A stretch of DNA of 64,000 bases. Source: Branchiibius sp. NY16-3462-2 (GTDB taxonomy: Bacteria > Actinomycetota > Actinomycetes > Actinomycetales > Dermatophilaceae). Positions 24,583 to 33,455 of this stretch are shown piece by piece. The first letter of the stretch is position 1; every line of letters starts with the position of its first letter. The DNA is taken from assembly GCF_001594145.1 (NCBI RefSeq), contig NZ_LVCF01000033.1, positions 1 through 64,000 on the forward strand, given 5' to 3'. Position numbers and translations under genes: made by a program. The notes beneath the pieces are model-generated. The model was not told where the DNA came from. It saw nothing but the letters and a program-made list of their open reading frames with translations, and made no database searches.

Positions 24583-25272
24583 TCAGCGCCCGGCGATCGC
24601 GGAGGTACTGGCCTCGATCGCGCCGAGCACGGCCTCGACCGACTGCTCGAAGTCCAGGTCGCTGGTGTCGACGGTGACGACCCCGTCTGCGGCCGTGAGG
24701 AACTGGGCGACCGTCGAGTCCTTGGCGTCGCGTTCGACGATCTGCGCCCGGGTGGCTTCGGAGTCGATCGCCAGTTCCTTGGACCGGCGACCCATCCGGA
24801 CCTCCTCACTGGCCGTCATCAGGATCCGCGCGTCGGCGAACGGTGCGACGACGGTGGTGATGTCGCGCCCCTCGGCCACCACTCCCCCGGTCGCCTCGGC
24901 GATCTGGTTGATGAGTTGCCGCTGCTGCTTCTTCATCGTCGCGCGCACGGCCAGGTTGGTCGCCACCGCCGAAACGACCTCCGAGATCTCACTGGTGCGG
25001 ATCTGCTGGTCGATCGCGATGCCGTCAACGCTCACGCGCGGGTCGTCGGGATGGGTGCCCATCACCAGCGGAATCGTCTCGGCGGCGCGGGCGACCGCTG
25101 CCTGGTCGCCCAGGTCGATGCCCTGGTGTTGGCACCACCAGGCAACCGCGCGGTACATCGCTCCGGTGTCCAGGTACCCCACCTCGAGGCGGCGCGCGAC
25201 CTCCTTGGAAACACTGGATTTGCCTGTGCCCGAGGGCCCGTCGATGGCCACGATCAGCCGGCCCTCAGTCAT
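24583..25272 (-). CDS. cmk: cytidylate kinase
   Basis: This 229-residue P-loop kinase phosphorylates CMP and dCMP to the diphosphates. The Walker A motif is DGPSGTGKSS (about 11-20), the substrate region is YLDTGAMYRA, and GRDITTVVAPFADARI and RRSKEL follow as in bacterial Cmk. Its start overlaps the tyrA stop by eight bases. The gap to der is 40 bases. The tyrA-cmk-der order is typical of actinobacteria. Confidence 0.96.
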   Translation of the reverse strand: MTEGRLIVAIDGPSGTGKSSVSKEVARRLEVGYLDTGAMYRAVAWWCQHQGIDLGDQAAVARAAETIPLVMGTHPDDPRVSVDGIAIDQQIRTSEISEVVSAVATNLAVRATMKKQQRQLINQIAEATGGVVAEGRDITTVVAPFADARILMTASEEVRMGRRSKELAIDSEATRAQIVERDAKDSTVAQFLTAADGVVTVDTSDLDFEQSVEAVLGAIEASTSAIAGR

Positions 25273-26341
25273 GGACCCGCCACCCCTTCTCTTCCAGTAC
25301 GCCGCGCAGCCGGTCGGCGACCGCCGGCAGCACCATGACTTCCGCGAGTCCGATCTTCGCGCCCACCCCGTGCTCCAGGCGCAGGTCCTCCAGGTTGATC
25401 CCCGCGTCGCCCATGTCGTTGAAAAGCCTTGCCAGACTGCCGGGTTCGTCCGGAACGATGACGGTCAGGATGGCATACGTCGTGGGCGCACTTCCGTGCT
25501 TCCCGGGGATCCGGGCCTGCCCGAGTTGACCGTCGGCGATGGCCCGTGCGAGTACGCCGCGCGCCCCACTTCCGTCGTCATCGGAAAGGAGCGTGCGCAG
25601 CGCCTGCGCGACGCGGGACAGGTCGTCAGCCAGGTCGTCGATGACCGGCGCGATCGCCGCCGCGTTACCCGACAGGATCTGGGTCCACAGCAGCGGATCA
25701 CTGGCCGCGATCCTCGTGACGTCACGAATCCCCTGGCCGGACAACGCAATTGCACCGTCCGGCAGTTCGCGCAGACGAGCAGCCACCAGGCTCGCGGCCA
25801 GTTGCGGCACGTGCGACACGGCAGCCACCGCAGCGTCGTGCTCGTCGGCCGGCATCTGCACGACCGCAGCACCGGTAGAGGCGGCCAGCCGTGCGACCAG
25901 GTCGACAGAGGAGACAGCAGAGTGCGGCGCGGGGCACACCACCCAGGTACGGCCTTCGAAGAGATCGGCCTGGGCAGCGACTGCACCGGAACGCTCCTTG
26001 CCCGCCATGGGGTGGGAGCCGACGTACCGGGTCAGGTCGGCCTCGCCGTACGCCAACAGATCGGACAGGATCGCGCCCTTCACCGACGCGACGTCGGTGA
26101 CCACGGCCAACGGCCAGGTGAGCAACGCGAGTTCGACGACCTTCGCAGCGACGTCCGGCGGCGCCGCCACCACGACCACGTCAGGGTGCTCGGGACGGGC
26201 AACGGTGCCGGCGCCCAGGTCGGCCGCCAGCGCGGCGGCGGTGGGCGAGGGGTCTTCGAGCGTGACCTCGTCCCCGATCCGGGTCAGGGCCAGCGCGATG
26301 GAGGTGCCGATCAGACCGGTCCCGATCACGTGGACCTTCAC
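25265..26341 (-). CDS. tyrA: prephenate dehydrogenase with C-terminal ACT domain
   Basis: This 358-residue enzyme oxidatively decarboxylates prephenate to 4-hydroxyphenylpyruvate in tyrosine synthesis. The N-terminal dinucleotide-binding motif is GTGLIGTSIALAL. DVASVKGAI and SHPMAGKERSG form the conserved catalytic core. A C-terminal ACT domain (about 285-350, starting VPDEPGSLARLF) probably gives allosteric control by an aromatic amino acid. It starts with a GTG that overlaps the rluB stop (GTGA). Confidence 0.95.
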   Translation of the reverse strand: MKVHVIGTGLIGTSIALALTRIGDEVTLEDPSPTAAALAADLGAGTVARPEHPDVVVVAAPPDVAAKVVELALLTWPLAVVTDVASVKGAILSDLLAYGEADLTRYVGSHPMAGKERSGAVAAQADLFEGRTWVVCPAPHSAVSSVDLVARLAASTGAAVVQMPADEHDAAVAAVSHVPQLAASLVAARLRELPDGAIALSGQGIRDVTRIAASDPLLWTQILSGNAAAIAPVIDDLADDLSRVAQALRTLLSDDDGSGARGVLARAIADGQLGQARIPGKHGSAPTTYAILTVIVPDEPGSLARLFNDMGDAGINLEDLRLEHGVGAKIGLAEVMVLPAVADRLRGVLEEKGWRVHD

Positions 26342-27219
26342 AGGCCCGCCGCCCGGTAGAGCGAGGCCACCTCGGCCTTCGTCAGGGGGCGCAGTTTGCC
26401 GGGTCGCAGCTCGCCCAGGCGGACCTCGCCGACCTGGGTGCGCACCAGCGACTCGACGGGGAAGCCGACGGTCTCCAGCATCCGGCGCACGATGTGTTTG
26501 CGGCCCTCGTGCAGGACCACCTCGACCATGCTCCAGCCCGGCGTCGAGTCGACCACCTTGAAGGAGTCGACTTTGACGACACCGTCCTCGAGCTCCACGC
26601 CCTCGCGCAGCCGTTTGCCCATGTCCCGGGGCGCCTGTCCGCGGAACGTTGCGAGGTAGACCTTCGGCACGCCGTACGACGGGTGTTGCAGTCGGTTGGC
26701 CAGCTCACCGTCGTTGGTGAGCAGCAGCAGTCCTTCGGTATCGGCATCGAGCCGGCCCACGTGGAAGAGGCGCTCCTTGCGCTGGTCGACGAACTGGCCC
26801 ACGGAGTCGCGGCCCATGTCGTCGCTCATCGTCGACACCACACCGAGCGGTTTGTTGAAGGCCAGGTAGACCCGGGAGGCATCCAGTTGGATCCGGTCGC
26901 CGTCGACGTGCACGACCTGCTTGTCGGGGTCAACGCGCACACCCAGCTCGGTGACGACCTGGTCATCGACCATCACGCGGCCGGCCACGATCAACTCCTC
27001 GCAGGCGCGGCGGCTGCCGACACCGGCGGCCGCGAGCAGCTTCTGCAAGCGCACGCCCTCCGGGTCGTGGACATCCTTGGCGACCTGCTGTGACTTCTTG
27101 GGCGTCGCCGCGGGTTTACCGGAGGGCTTGCCAGTGGGTTTGCCGCCGCGGTGGGGCGCCGAGGAACGCCCGGTGGGTTTGCCCCGGCCGCCGGGTGCTT
27201 TCTTCTTGGGGGGCGTCAT
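26338..27219 (-). CDS. rluB: 23S rRNA pseudouridine synthase, RluB-like
   Basis: This 293-residue enzyme isomerises uridine in 23S rRNA. A basic low-complexity N-terminus (about 1-48, rich in Lys, Gly and Pro) precedes an S4 RNA-binding domain (EGVRLQKLLAAAGVGSRRACEELI). The catalytic segment contains GRLDADTEGLLLLTNDGEL, with the nucleophilic Asp in RLDADT. Start and stop overlap scpB and tyrA by four bases each. This scpA-scpB-rluB order is conserved in actinobacteria and many Firmicutes. Confidence 0.94.
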   Translation of the reverse strand: MTPPKKKAPGGRGKPTGRSSAPHRGGKPTGKPSGKPAATPKKSQQVAKDVHDPEGVRLQKLLAAAGVGSRRACEELIVAGRVMVDDQVVTELGVRVDPDKQVVHVDGDRIQLDASRVYLAFNKPLGVVSTMSDDMGRDSVGQFVDQRKERLFHVGRLDADTEGLLLLTNDGELANRLQHPSYGVPKVYLATFRGQAPRDMGKRLREGVELEDGVVKVDSFKVVDSTPGWSMVEVVLHEGRKHIVRRMLETVGFPVESLVRTQVGEVRLGELRPGKLRPLTKAEVASLYRAAGL

Positions 27220-27812
27220 CCGTGTCCTTGCTCGATCAGTTCGTCAATCACGTGGGCTGGCGGCAGATACGGCGCCAGCGGCGGGAGTTCGTCCAGCGAG
27301 GACAGACCCATGCGTTGCAGGAAGAAGGTGGTCGTGCCGTACAGCGTCGCACCGCCCTCACCGTCCTCACCGACCTCGGTGATCAGGCCGCGGGTGAGCA
27401 ACGTGCGCACAACACCGTCGACGTTGACCCCGCGGACCGCGCTGATCCGGGCCCGTGAGACCGGCTGCCGGTAGGCGATGACCGCGAGGGTCTCCAGCGA
27501 GGCCTGGGTGAGTTTGGCCTGTTGTCCGTCCAGCAGGAACTTCTCCACGACCGGTGCGAGGTCGCCGCGGCTGTAGATGCGCCAGCCACCGTTGATGCTG
27601 CGCAATGCGAAACCCCGGTCAGCCTCGGCGTACTCCGCCGCGAGGGCTTCCAGGTCGGCGGCTACCTCGGCCGCGTCCAGATCGAGCGCCTCGGCGAGTT
27701 CGGCCGCGCTGATCGGCTGGTCGATGACCATGAGCACCGCTTCCAACGCGGCACGGCGCCCACCGGGCAGGGCCGCCAGGTCCAGGACCTCGTCGGGCGC
27801 CACCTCACTCAT
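27216..27812 (-). CDS. scpB: segregation and condensation protein B
   Basis: A kleisin-partner protein of about 198 residues with two winged-helix domains, part of the Smc-ScpAB condensin. Family segments include LEAVLMVIDQPISAAELAEAL and TQASLETLAVIAYRQPVSRARI, followed by VRGVNVDGVVRTLLTRGLI. I use ATG 27812, which overlaps the scpA stop (ATGAGTGA). An ATG at 27821 is an alternative, and the more upstream frame is arginine-rich and unlike the family. The stop overlaps rluB by four bases. Confidence 0.93.
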   Translation of the reverse strand: MSEVAPDEVLDLAALPGGRRAALEAVLMVIDQPISAAELAEALDLDAAEVAADLEALAAEYAEADRGFALRSINGGWRIYSRGDLAPVVEKFLLDGQQAKLTQASLETLAVIAYRQPVSRARISAVRGVNVDGVVRTLLTRGLITEVGEDGEGGATLYGTTTFFLQRMGLSSLDELPPLAPYLPPAHVIDELIEQGHG

Positions 27813-28746
27813 GGCTGCCATTGTCCTGCGCCGACGCCGGATCTGCCGAATCGTCGGCCGCGTCGGGGGACTCATCGAACTCGTCGCTCACCGTCACGGC
27901 GCCTTCGTGGCCGGTCCAGCGGACGGTCAACTCCCCCAGTGACTCCTCCTGGTCGAAGGCGATCGCGGCCTCCTTGAACAGTTCGAGCAGCGCCAGGAAT
28001 CGCGCGACGATCACCAGCGTGCTGTCGGCGTCGCGCACCAGATCCCGGAAGGACGCCGTACCGGCCACGCGCAGCCGGTCCACCACGATCGCCGCCTGCT
28101 CGCGCACCGACACCTGGGCAGCGTGCAGATGCTCCAACCCCACCACCGGCACCGGTTTGGGGGTGAGCGCCCGCGCGGCGATCCTGGCCAGCTGCTCTGG
28201 CGTGATCGTGATGATCAACTCCGGCAGCAGCGAGGCGAACTGCTCTTCCAGCCCGGCCTGCCGGGCGGTCATCCGGCCGTGCACCTGAGAGCGCTCCTGC
28301 AGGAAGGTGGCGACCTCCTTGAACGCGCGGTACTGCAACAGGCGCGCGAAGAGCAGGTCCCGCGCCTCGATCAACGCCAGGTCCTCGTCGTCGAGGTCGC
28401 CACTGCCCGGCAGCAACGAGGCCGCCTTGATATCCAGCAGCGTCGCCGCGATCAGCAGGAATTCCGAGGCCTGGTCCAGATCCCACGCCGAGTTCTCCCG
28501 CTCGGCACGGATGTGCGCGATGAACTCATCGGTGACCCGGGAGATCGCGACCTCGGTGACGTCGAGTTTGTGTTTGGAGATCAGTCCCAGCAGCAACTCG
28601 AACGGTCCGGAGAAGACGTCCAGGTGCACCTCGAACGGCGCTGCCCCGCGCCGGGTGATGACCCCACCGGGCGTCGCGGCGCCGGGAGCGCCCGAAGCCT
28701 CGGAGGTGTCCGGGGCCACCGTCGGCACCCCGGCGGTCTCGGTCAC
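27805..28746 (-). CDS. scpA: segregation and condensation protein A
   Basis: A kleisin subunit of about 313 residues of the Smc-ScpAB condensin complex. The conserved N-terminal block is FEVHLDVFSGPFELLLGLIS, followed by KHKLDVTEVAISRVTDEF and EFLLIAATLLDIKAASLLP. An acidic C-terminal tail (about 285-313) follows a winged-helix end. The GTG at 28746 overlaps the parA stop (GTGA), so expression is coupled. A proline/alanine-rich leader of about 35 residues precedes the core. Confidence 0.94.
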   Translation of the reverse strand: MTETAGVPTVAPDTSEASGAPGAATPGGVITRRGAAPFEVHLDVFSGPFELLLGLISKHKLDVTEVAISRVTDEFIAHIRAERENSAWDLDQASEFLLIAATLLDIKAASLLPGSGDLDDEDLALIEARDLLFARLLQYRAFKEVATFLQERSQVHGRMTARQAGLEEQFASLLPELIITITPEQLARIAARALTPKPVPVVGLEHLHAAQVSVREQAAIVVDRLRVAGTASFRDLVRDADSTLVIVARFLALLELFKEAAIAFDQEESLGELTVRWTGHEGAVTVSDEFDESPDAADDSADPASAQDNGSHE

Positions 28747-29597
28747 GCCGCTGCGCCGCGCGCGATCAGCTCGCGGGCCAGCTGCCGGTAGGCCTCCGCC
28801 GACCCGTGCGATGAGGCGTACGCCGTGATCGGTTGCGCGGCCAGCGTCGCGTCGGGGAACTTCACCGTGCGACCGATGACGGTGTGAAACACCTTGTCCC
28901 CGAAGTGATCTACCACCGAGGCCAGCACGTCGCGGCTGTGCAGGGTGCGCCCGTCGTACATCGTGGCGATGATCCCATCGATCTCCAGGCGCGGGTTGAG
29001 CCGGTCGGTGACCTTGTCGATGGTGTCGATGAGCAGCGCGACGCCACGCATCGCGAAGAACTCGCACTCCAACGGGATCAGCACGCCGTGGGCAGCGGTC
29101 AGCGCGTTCACCGTCAACAGGCCTAGCGAGGGCTGGCAGTCGATGAGGATCACGTCGTACTCGTCGGTGACCGGACGCAGGACCCGCGCCAGCACCATCT
29201 CCCGGGCGACCTCGTTGACCAGTTGCACCTCGGCAGCGGACAGGTCGATGTTGGCGGGAAGGACGTCCAGGCCGGGGGTGTTGGTCGGTTGGATGACGTC
29301 GTGGATGTCGTGGCCGCGCTCGACCAGCAGGTTGTAGACGGTGGTGTCGAGCTGGTGGATCGGCACCCCGAGTCCGACGGACAACGCGCCCTGCGGGTCG
29401 AAGTCCACCAACAGCACCTTGCGCCCGTACTCGGCCAGCGCCGCGCCGAGGTTGATGGTGCTGGTGGTCTTGCCGACGCCGCCCTTCTGGTTGCACATCG
29501 CGATGACCCGCGCCGGGCCGTGCTGCGCCAGCGGCTGCGGAATCGGGAAGGACGGTAAGGGGCGGCCGGTCGGGCCGAGCTTCTCCTTCTTGGACAC
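28743..29597 (-). CDS. ParA/MinD-family ATPase (Soj-like)
   Basis: A deviant Walker-type ATPase of about 284 residues. Its P-loop is CNQKGGVGKTTSTINL with the signature Lys, Walker A' is LLVDFDPQGA, and Walker B-like ILIDCQPSLG is present. No ParB gene is adjacent. This orphan ParA next to scpAB is conserved in actinobacteria and is distinct from the origin-linked copy. GTG 29597 is preferred over GTG 29603 because GGGAG lies five bases before it and immediately abuts the other. It follows xerD by about 70 bases. Confidence 0.93.
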   Translation of the reverse strand: MSKKEKLGPTGRPLPSFPIPQPLAQHGPARVIAMCNQKGGVGKTTSTINLGAALAEYGRKVLLVDFDPQGALSVGLGVPIHQLDTTVYNLLVERGHDIHDVIQPTNTPGLDVLPANIDLSAAEVQLVNEVAREMVLARVLRPVTDEYDVILIDCQPSLGLLTVNALTAAHGVLIPLECEFFAMRGVALLIDTIDKVTDRLNPRLEIDGIIATMYDGRTLHSRDVLASVVDHFGDKVFHTVIGRTVKFPDATLAAQPITAYASSHGSAEAYRQLARELIARGAAA

Positions 29598-29666
29598 CAA
29601 CACTCCCGGGTCGTGATCGTTCGGCGTCGCGCCGATCGTGCCAACCTTAGTGCAGGAAGGAGCGCG

Positions 29667-30590
29667 TCACCGGGCCCGGGGATGAGCCGCCGCGAACACT
29701 TCCCGCAGGTGGGTGGCGCTGACCATCGTGTAGATCTGCGTCGTGGTGACCGAGGCGTGGCCCAGTAACTCCTGGACCACGCGCACGTCGGCACCACCGT
29801 CCAGCAGGTGGGTCGCGAAGGAGTGCCGCAGTGTGTGCGGGCTCAGGTGCGCCCTCAGGTCGGCGCGCCGGCCGCACGCCTGGATGATGTTCCACACCGA
29901 CTGCCGGGACAGCCGCCCGCCACGCTGGTTCACGAAAAGCGCCGGGGTGCCCTTTCCCGCCGCCACCAGCACCGGCCGCGCACGCACCAGGTAGGCGATC
30001 AGGGCCTCCTTGGCGTACTGCCCCAACGGGATCAGCCGTTCCTTGCCACCTTTGCCGAAGACCCGCACCAGGTCCTGCTCCAGATCCACGTCGTCGACGT
30101 CCAGCCCGGTCGCCTCACTGACCCGGGCGCCGACCCCGTAGAGCAACTCCAGCAGGGCCCGGTCGCGCAGGGCGGCTGGTGTGTCGCCGGTGCTGGCCGC
30201 AGAGAGCAACCGTTCCACCTCATCGATACTGATTGCCTTGGGCAGCCGGGCCGGCGGACGAGGGGGTTGTACGGCGGCCGCGACGTTCTGCTGTGCGTCG
30301 CCTTCCAGCGCCAGGAATTTGTGGAACCCGCGGACGGCGACCAGTGTCCGGGCGGCGCTGCTGGCCGCCAGGGGTGGGTGGTCGGCGTCCCCTTCGCGCA
30401 GCGCCGCCAGGAAGTCGCTGATGTCGCGTTCGGCGACCGCTGCCGGGTCGTTCACCCCACGGGTGGTGAGGTACTCGGCGTACCGGCCCAGATCCCGCCG
30501 GTAGGCACGCAGGGTGTGCACGGACACGCCCCGCTCGACACGCAGATGATCCAGCCATCCGTTCGCCGCGCGTTCGAGGAGGGTCACCAC
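29667..30590 (-). CDS. xerD: site-specific tyrosine recombinase XerD
   Basis: A recombinase of about 307 residues, expected to resolve chromosome dimers with XerC at dif. The N-terminal SAM-like domain contains LDHLRVERGVSVHTLRAYRRDL. The catalytic residues are visible as Arg in GARVSEATGL, His-x-x-Arg in SPHTLRHSFATHLL, His in LGHASVTTTQIY and the Tyr nucleophile in that last segment. The start could be ATG 30599, GTG 30590 or GTG 30587. GACAAT lies seven bases before GTG 30590, so I use that. It heads the parA/scpAB/rluB/tyrA/cmk/der block. Confidence 0.93.
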   Translation of the reverse strand: MVTLLERAANGWLDHLRVERGVSVHTLRAYRRDLGRYAEYLTTRGVNDPAAVAERDISDFLAALREGDADHPPLAASSAARTLVAVRGFHKFLALEGDAQQNVAAAVQPPRPPARLPKAISIDEVERLLSAASTGDTPAALRDRALLELLYGVGARVSEATGLDVDDVDLEQDLVRVFGKGGKERLIPLGQYAKEALIAYLVRARPVLVAAGKGTPALFVNQRGGRLSRQSVWNIIQACGRRADLRAHLSPHTLRHSFATHLLDGGADVRVVQELLGHASVTTTQIYTMVSATHLREVFAAAHPRAR

Positions 30591-30672
30591 GCAGCACATT
30601 GTCCGTCGACGTTGCTGCGCTAGGTTCGCAGCACAACTCATCCGGCGTGTCCGGAGCCCGTAGGAGGTTGTC

Positions 30673-31296
30673 GTGACGCTGTACTCCAATACCCCGACCC
30701 GGCGAACGCTCCAGATCGTCACCGACGTCGCGCTGATCATCTGGACGGTCGCGTTGTGCTGGCTGGCCTGGGTCATCGGGGCTCGGATGCGTGACCTCGG
30801 CGAAGCCGGCCGGCAACTGCGGGACGGCGGGTCGACCTTCGATGAGCAGATGAGCACGCTGGCGCAGAAGGCGGGCGACATCCCGCTGGTGGGCACCAGC
30901 CTGCAGGAACCGTTCCACGCCGCGGCCGGGGCAGGCGTCAGCGTCCGGGAGGCCGGCGAGACGTTCGCGACCAACATCGATCGCCTCGGCTGGTTGCTGG
31001 CCGCGACCATCGCGCTGAGTTCGCTGTTCGTGGCCGTCATGCTGTGGCTCGGCCTACGGCTGCCGTGGGTGCGCCGGGCGTCGGTTGCTTCGCGGCGCCT
31101 GCAGATGCCCGGCGGGGATGCCCTCCTGGCCTGGGACGCGCTGGAGGCTTCGAAACCAGCCTCGTTGCTGGCCGTGCACCCCGACCCGGTGACTGCGTGG
31201 CGTATGGGCGACCCGGCAGCCACCCGCGGACTGGCCGATCTGCGCCTGGCCCAGTTGGGTCTGCGGCGCCCCGTTGCCGGGGTATCAGCCGATTGA
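30673..31296 (+). CDS. hypothetical two-TM membrane protein
   Basis: A 207-residue protein with TM helices at about 16-37 and 107-129. An amphipathic external segment of about 70 residues lies between them (LREAG-like, containing STFDEQMSTLAQKAGDIP), and a cytoplasmic tail follows. AGGAGG at 30662-30667 supports GTG 30673. I recognise no named family, though similar small membrane proteins sit near hisS or xerD in related actinobacteria. Its 3' end overlaps the convergent hisS 3' end by 12 bases. Function unknown. Confidence 0.75.
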   Translation: MTLYSNTPTRRTLQIVTDVALIIWTVALCWLAWVIGARMRDLGEAGRQLRDGGSTFDEQMSTLAQKAGDIPLVGTSLQEPFHAAAGAGVSVREAGETFATNIDRLGWLLAATIALSSLFVAVMLWLGLRLPWVRRASVASRRLQMPGGDALLAWDALEASKPASLLAVHPDPVTAWRMGDPAATRGLADLRLAQLGLRRPVAGVSAD

Positions 31297-32628
31297 GTCC
31301 GGACTGTTCAGCGTGGGGTGCAGGTCCTCCGGCGCCGGCGCCCAGGACAACGCGTCGGCGTCGCGTTGTTCACCGCTGCGGATGTCCTTGACCTGGTCCT
31401 GCCCGGCCTCGCCGGCGCCCGGGAACCACACGAACGGGATCCCGCGTCGATCGGCGAACTGGATCTGCTTGCCGAACCTCGCCGCCTTGGGCGCCACGAG
31501 GGTATTGATCCCCCGCGCCCGCAATGCCGCCGCGATCCGCATCGAATCGGTCCGCTGCTCCTCGTCGTTCACGGCGACGAGTACTGCGACCGGCGTCTCC
31601 CGGGAGGCGGTCAGGCCCTCCTCCCCGATCAACAGACCGAGCAGCCGCGAGACACCGATCGAGATCCCGACCCCCGGATAGGTGCGCTTGCCGTCAGAGG
31701 CCAGGGCGTCGTACCGACCCCCGGAGCAGATCGAGCCGTACTCGGGCTGGCGCAGCAACAACGTCTCGTAGACGGTGCCGGTGTAGTAGTCCAGTCCGCG
31801 GGCGATCTTCAGATCCGCTCGCAGTACGCCGGGTGCCAGCTCCCCGGCGACAGCCATGATCGCCGTGAGTTGCTCGAGGCCTTCGTCCAGCAGCGGGTGG
31901 CTGACCCCCAGCGCCCGGACCTCCTCCGCGAACGAGGTGTCGGTGCTGGAGATCTCAGCCAACGCCAGGCACTGGCGGATCTGCTCCTCCCTCAGGCCCT
32001 GTTGCGCGAGCACCTTCGCCACCCCGTCGGCGCCGATCTTGTCCAGCTTGTCGATCGTGCGCAGGGTCTGCACGACGTCCTCGATCCCCAGGCCGAGGTA
32101 GAACCCTTCACAGATTTTGCGGTTGTTGACCAGGATCACGTACTCCCCGACCGGCAACCGGCCGAAGACGTCGGCGATGACCAGCGGCAACTCGACCTCG
32201 TAGTGGAACGGCAACTCGCCCGTATCCACGATGTCGATGTCGGCCTGGATGAACTCGCGGTACCGGCCGCGCTGCGGGCGCTCACCGCGCCACGCGGGCT
32301 GGATCTGGTAGCGGCGGAAGGGGAAGGTCAACTTCCCGGCGTTCTCCACGACGTACCGGCTGAACGGCACGGTCAGGTCGAAGTGCAGGCCCAGCTCGGT
32401 GGGCTCACCCGCTTCGGCGGCCAATCGACGTACGCCGTAGATCTCCTTGTCCGCGTCCTCACCCTGGCCGGCTAGCCGCTCGACCGGCTCGACGGCGCGG
32501 GTGTTGATCGAGGCGAAGCCGTGCAGTTCGAAGACCGAACGGATGGTGTCGAGCACGTACTGCTCGGCGATGCGCTGGGCGGGCAACCATTCCTGGAAGC
32601 CGCTGATGGGGGTCACCTTGGTGGCCAT
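31285..32628 (-). CDS. hisS: histidyl-tRNA synthetase
   Basis: This 447-residue class II aminoacyl-tRNA synthetase charges tRNA-His. Motif 2 lies in FRRYQIQPAWRGERPQRGRYREF, interrupted only by normal family variation. The His-specific motif RGLDYYTGTVYE and SGGRYDAL are both present, as is the motif 3-like GVGISIGVSRLLGLL. The C-terminal anticodon-binding domain starts near VAVLVAVNDEE. It lies 13 bases downstream of the metallo-hydrolase gene and overlaps the convergent membrane gene by 12 bases. Confidence 0.97.
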   Translation of the reverse strand: MATKVTPISGFQEWLPAQRIAEQYVLDTIRSVFELHGFASINTRAVEPVERLAGQGEDADKEIYGVRRLAAEAGEPTELGLHFDLTVPFSRYVVENAGKLTFPFRRYQIQPAWRGERPQRGRYREFIQADIDIVDTGELPFHYEVELPLVIADVFGRLPVGEYVILVNNRKICEGFYLGLGIEDVVQTLRTIDKLDKIGADGVAKVLAQQGLREEQIRQCLALAEISSTDTSFAEEVRALGVSHPLLDEGLEQLTAIMAVAGELAPGVLRADLKIARGLDYYTGTVYETLLLRQPEYGSICSGGRYDALASDGKRTYPGVGISIGVSRLLGLLIGEEGLTASRETPVAVLVAVNDEEQRTDSMRIAAALRARGINTLVAPKAARFGKQIQFADRRGIPFVWFPGAGEAGQDQVKDIRSGEQRDADALSWAPAPEDLHPTLNSPDSIG

Positions 32629-32641
32629 GCGATGAAAGTCC

Positions 32642-33334
32642 TTACAGATCTTGCAGATACGGGTTGGTGGCGCGTTCGTTCGCCATGGTCGTTGCGCCGC
32701 CGTGACCGGGCAGGACGAGGGTCTCGTCCGCCAGCGGGAGCACGACGGTGCGCAGCGACTCGAGCATCGCGGGATGGGAGCCGCCCGGTAGATCGGTGCG
32801 GCCGATGGACCCCGCGAACAGGACGTCCCCGGACAGGGCGGTGTGGGCCAGACCGGAGTCGGCGACCTGGTCCGGGACGGCGCCCAGCCCGAAGATCACG
32901 CTGCCCTCGGTGTGGCCCGGCGCATGTCGTACGTCGAAGCTCAGGCCCGCGAGCTCCAGCGTCTGACCGTCCCCGATCTCCCGTACGTCGTCCGGCTGCG
33001 TCCACGTCGCGCACTGGCCGAACTGCTGCTCCAGTCCCATCAACAACTGCGGGCCGACCTCGGACAGCGGGTCGACTAGGCGGTAGCGGTCATCGGAGTG
33101 GATGTAGGCACCGATCGTGCCCCCGCACACCGGGGTCACGCTGTAGGTGTGGTCCAGGTGGCCGTGCGTCAACAACACGGCTGTGGGCTTCAGCTTCTGC
33201 TCGCGCAGCAGGTCCATCAGCGGCTCGTAGACCCCGATCCCCGGGTCGACGACGACGCATTCCTGCCCGACGCCGGTCCCCAGGACATAGCAGTTGGTCC
33301 CGAAGACGGGGGCAGGGATCGCGTACACCAGCAC
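32642..33334 (-). CDS. MBL-fold metallo-hydrolase (glyoxalase II-like)
   Basis: This 230-residue metallo-beta-lactamase-fold protein has the binuclear metal motif THGHLDH and downstream ligands in HAPGHTEGS and LPGHGGATTM. These features match the glyoxalase II-like hydrolases that commonly precede hisS in actinobacteria. It may hydrolyse a thioester, but the substrate is unassigned. The GTG at 33334 has TAGGCT (33343-33348) eight bases upstream and no Shine-Dalgarno, so it may be leaderless. Confidence 0.9.
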   Translation of the reverse strand: MLVYAIPAPVFGTNCYVLGTGVGQECVVVDPGIGVYEPLMDLLREQKLKPTAVLLTHGHLDHTYSVTPVCGGTIGAYIHSDDRYRLVDPLSEVGPQLLMGLEQQFGQCATWTQPDDVREIGDGQTLELAGLSFDVRHAPGHTEGSVIFGLGAVPDQVADSGLAHTALSGDVLFAGSIGRTDLPGGSHPAMLESLRTVVLPLADETLVLPGHGGATTMANERATNPYLQDL

Positions 33335-33455
33335 GGAGCCCGAGCCTAGTGCAGTGCCTAACCCGGGTGAGCGGGGCCACGCCCGGCCTAGACTGGCTGG
33401 CGGCGGGGAAGCGAGTACCCCGCAGGCGCTATTTCACCGACACAAAGGTCACCCG

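Noticed and set aside
24543..24809. N-terminal extension of der by 89 codons
   Set aside because: The extension is Arg/Ser/Pro-rich, overlaps cmk, and a proper GGGAGG site precedes ATG 24542.
28747..29496. N-terminal extension of scpA through parA
   Set aside because: Out-of-frame reading of parA. The GTG at 28746 overlapping the parA stop is the normal coupled start.
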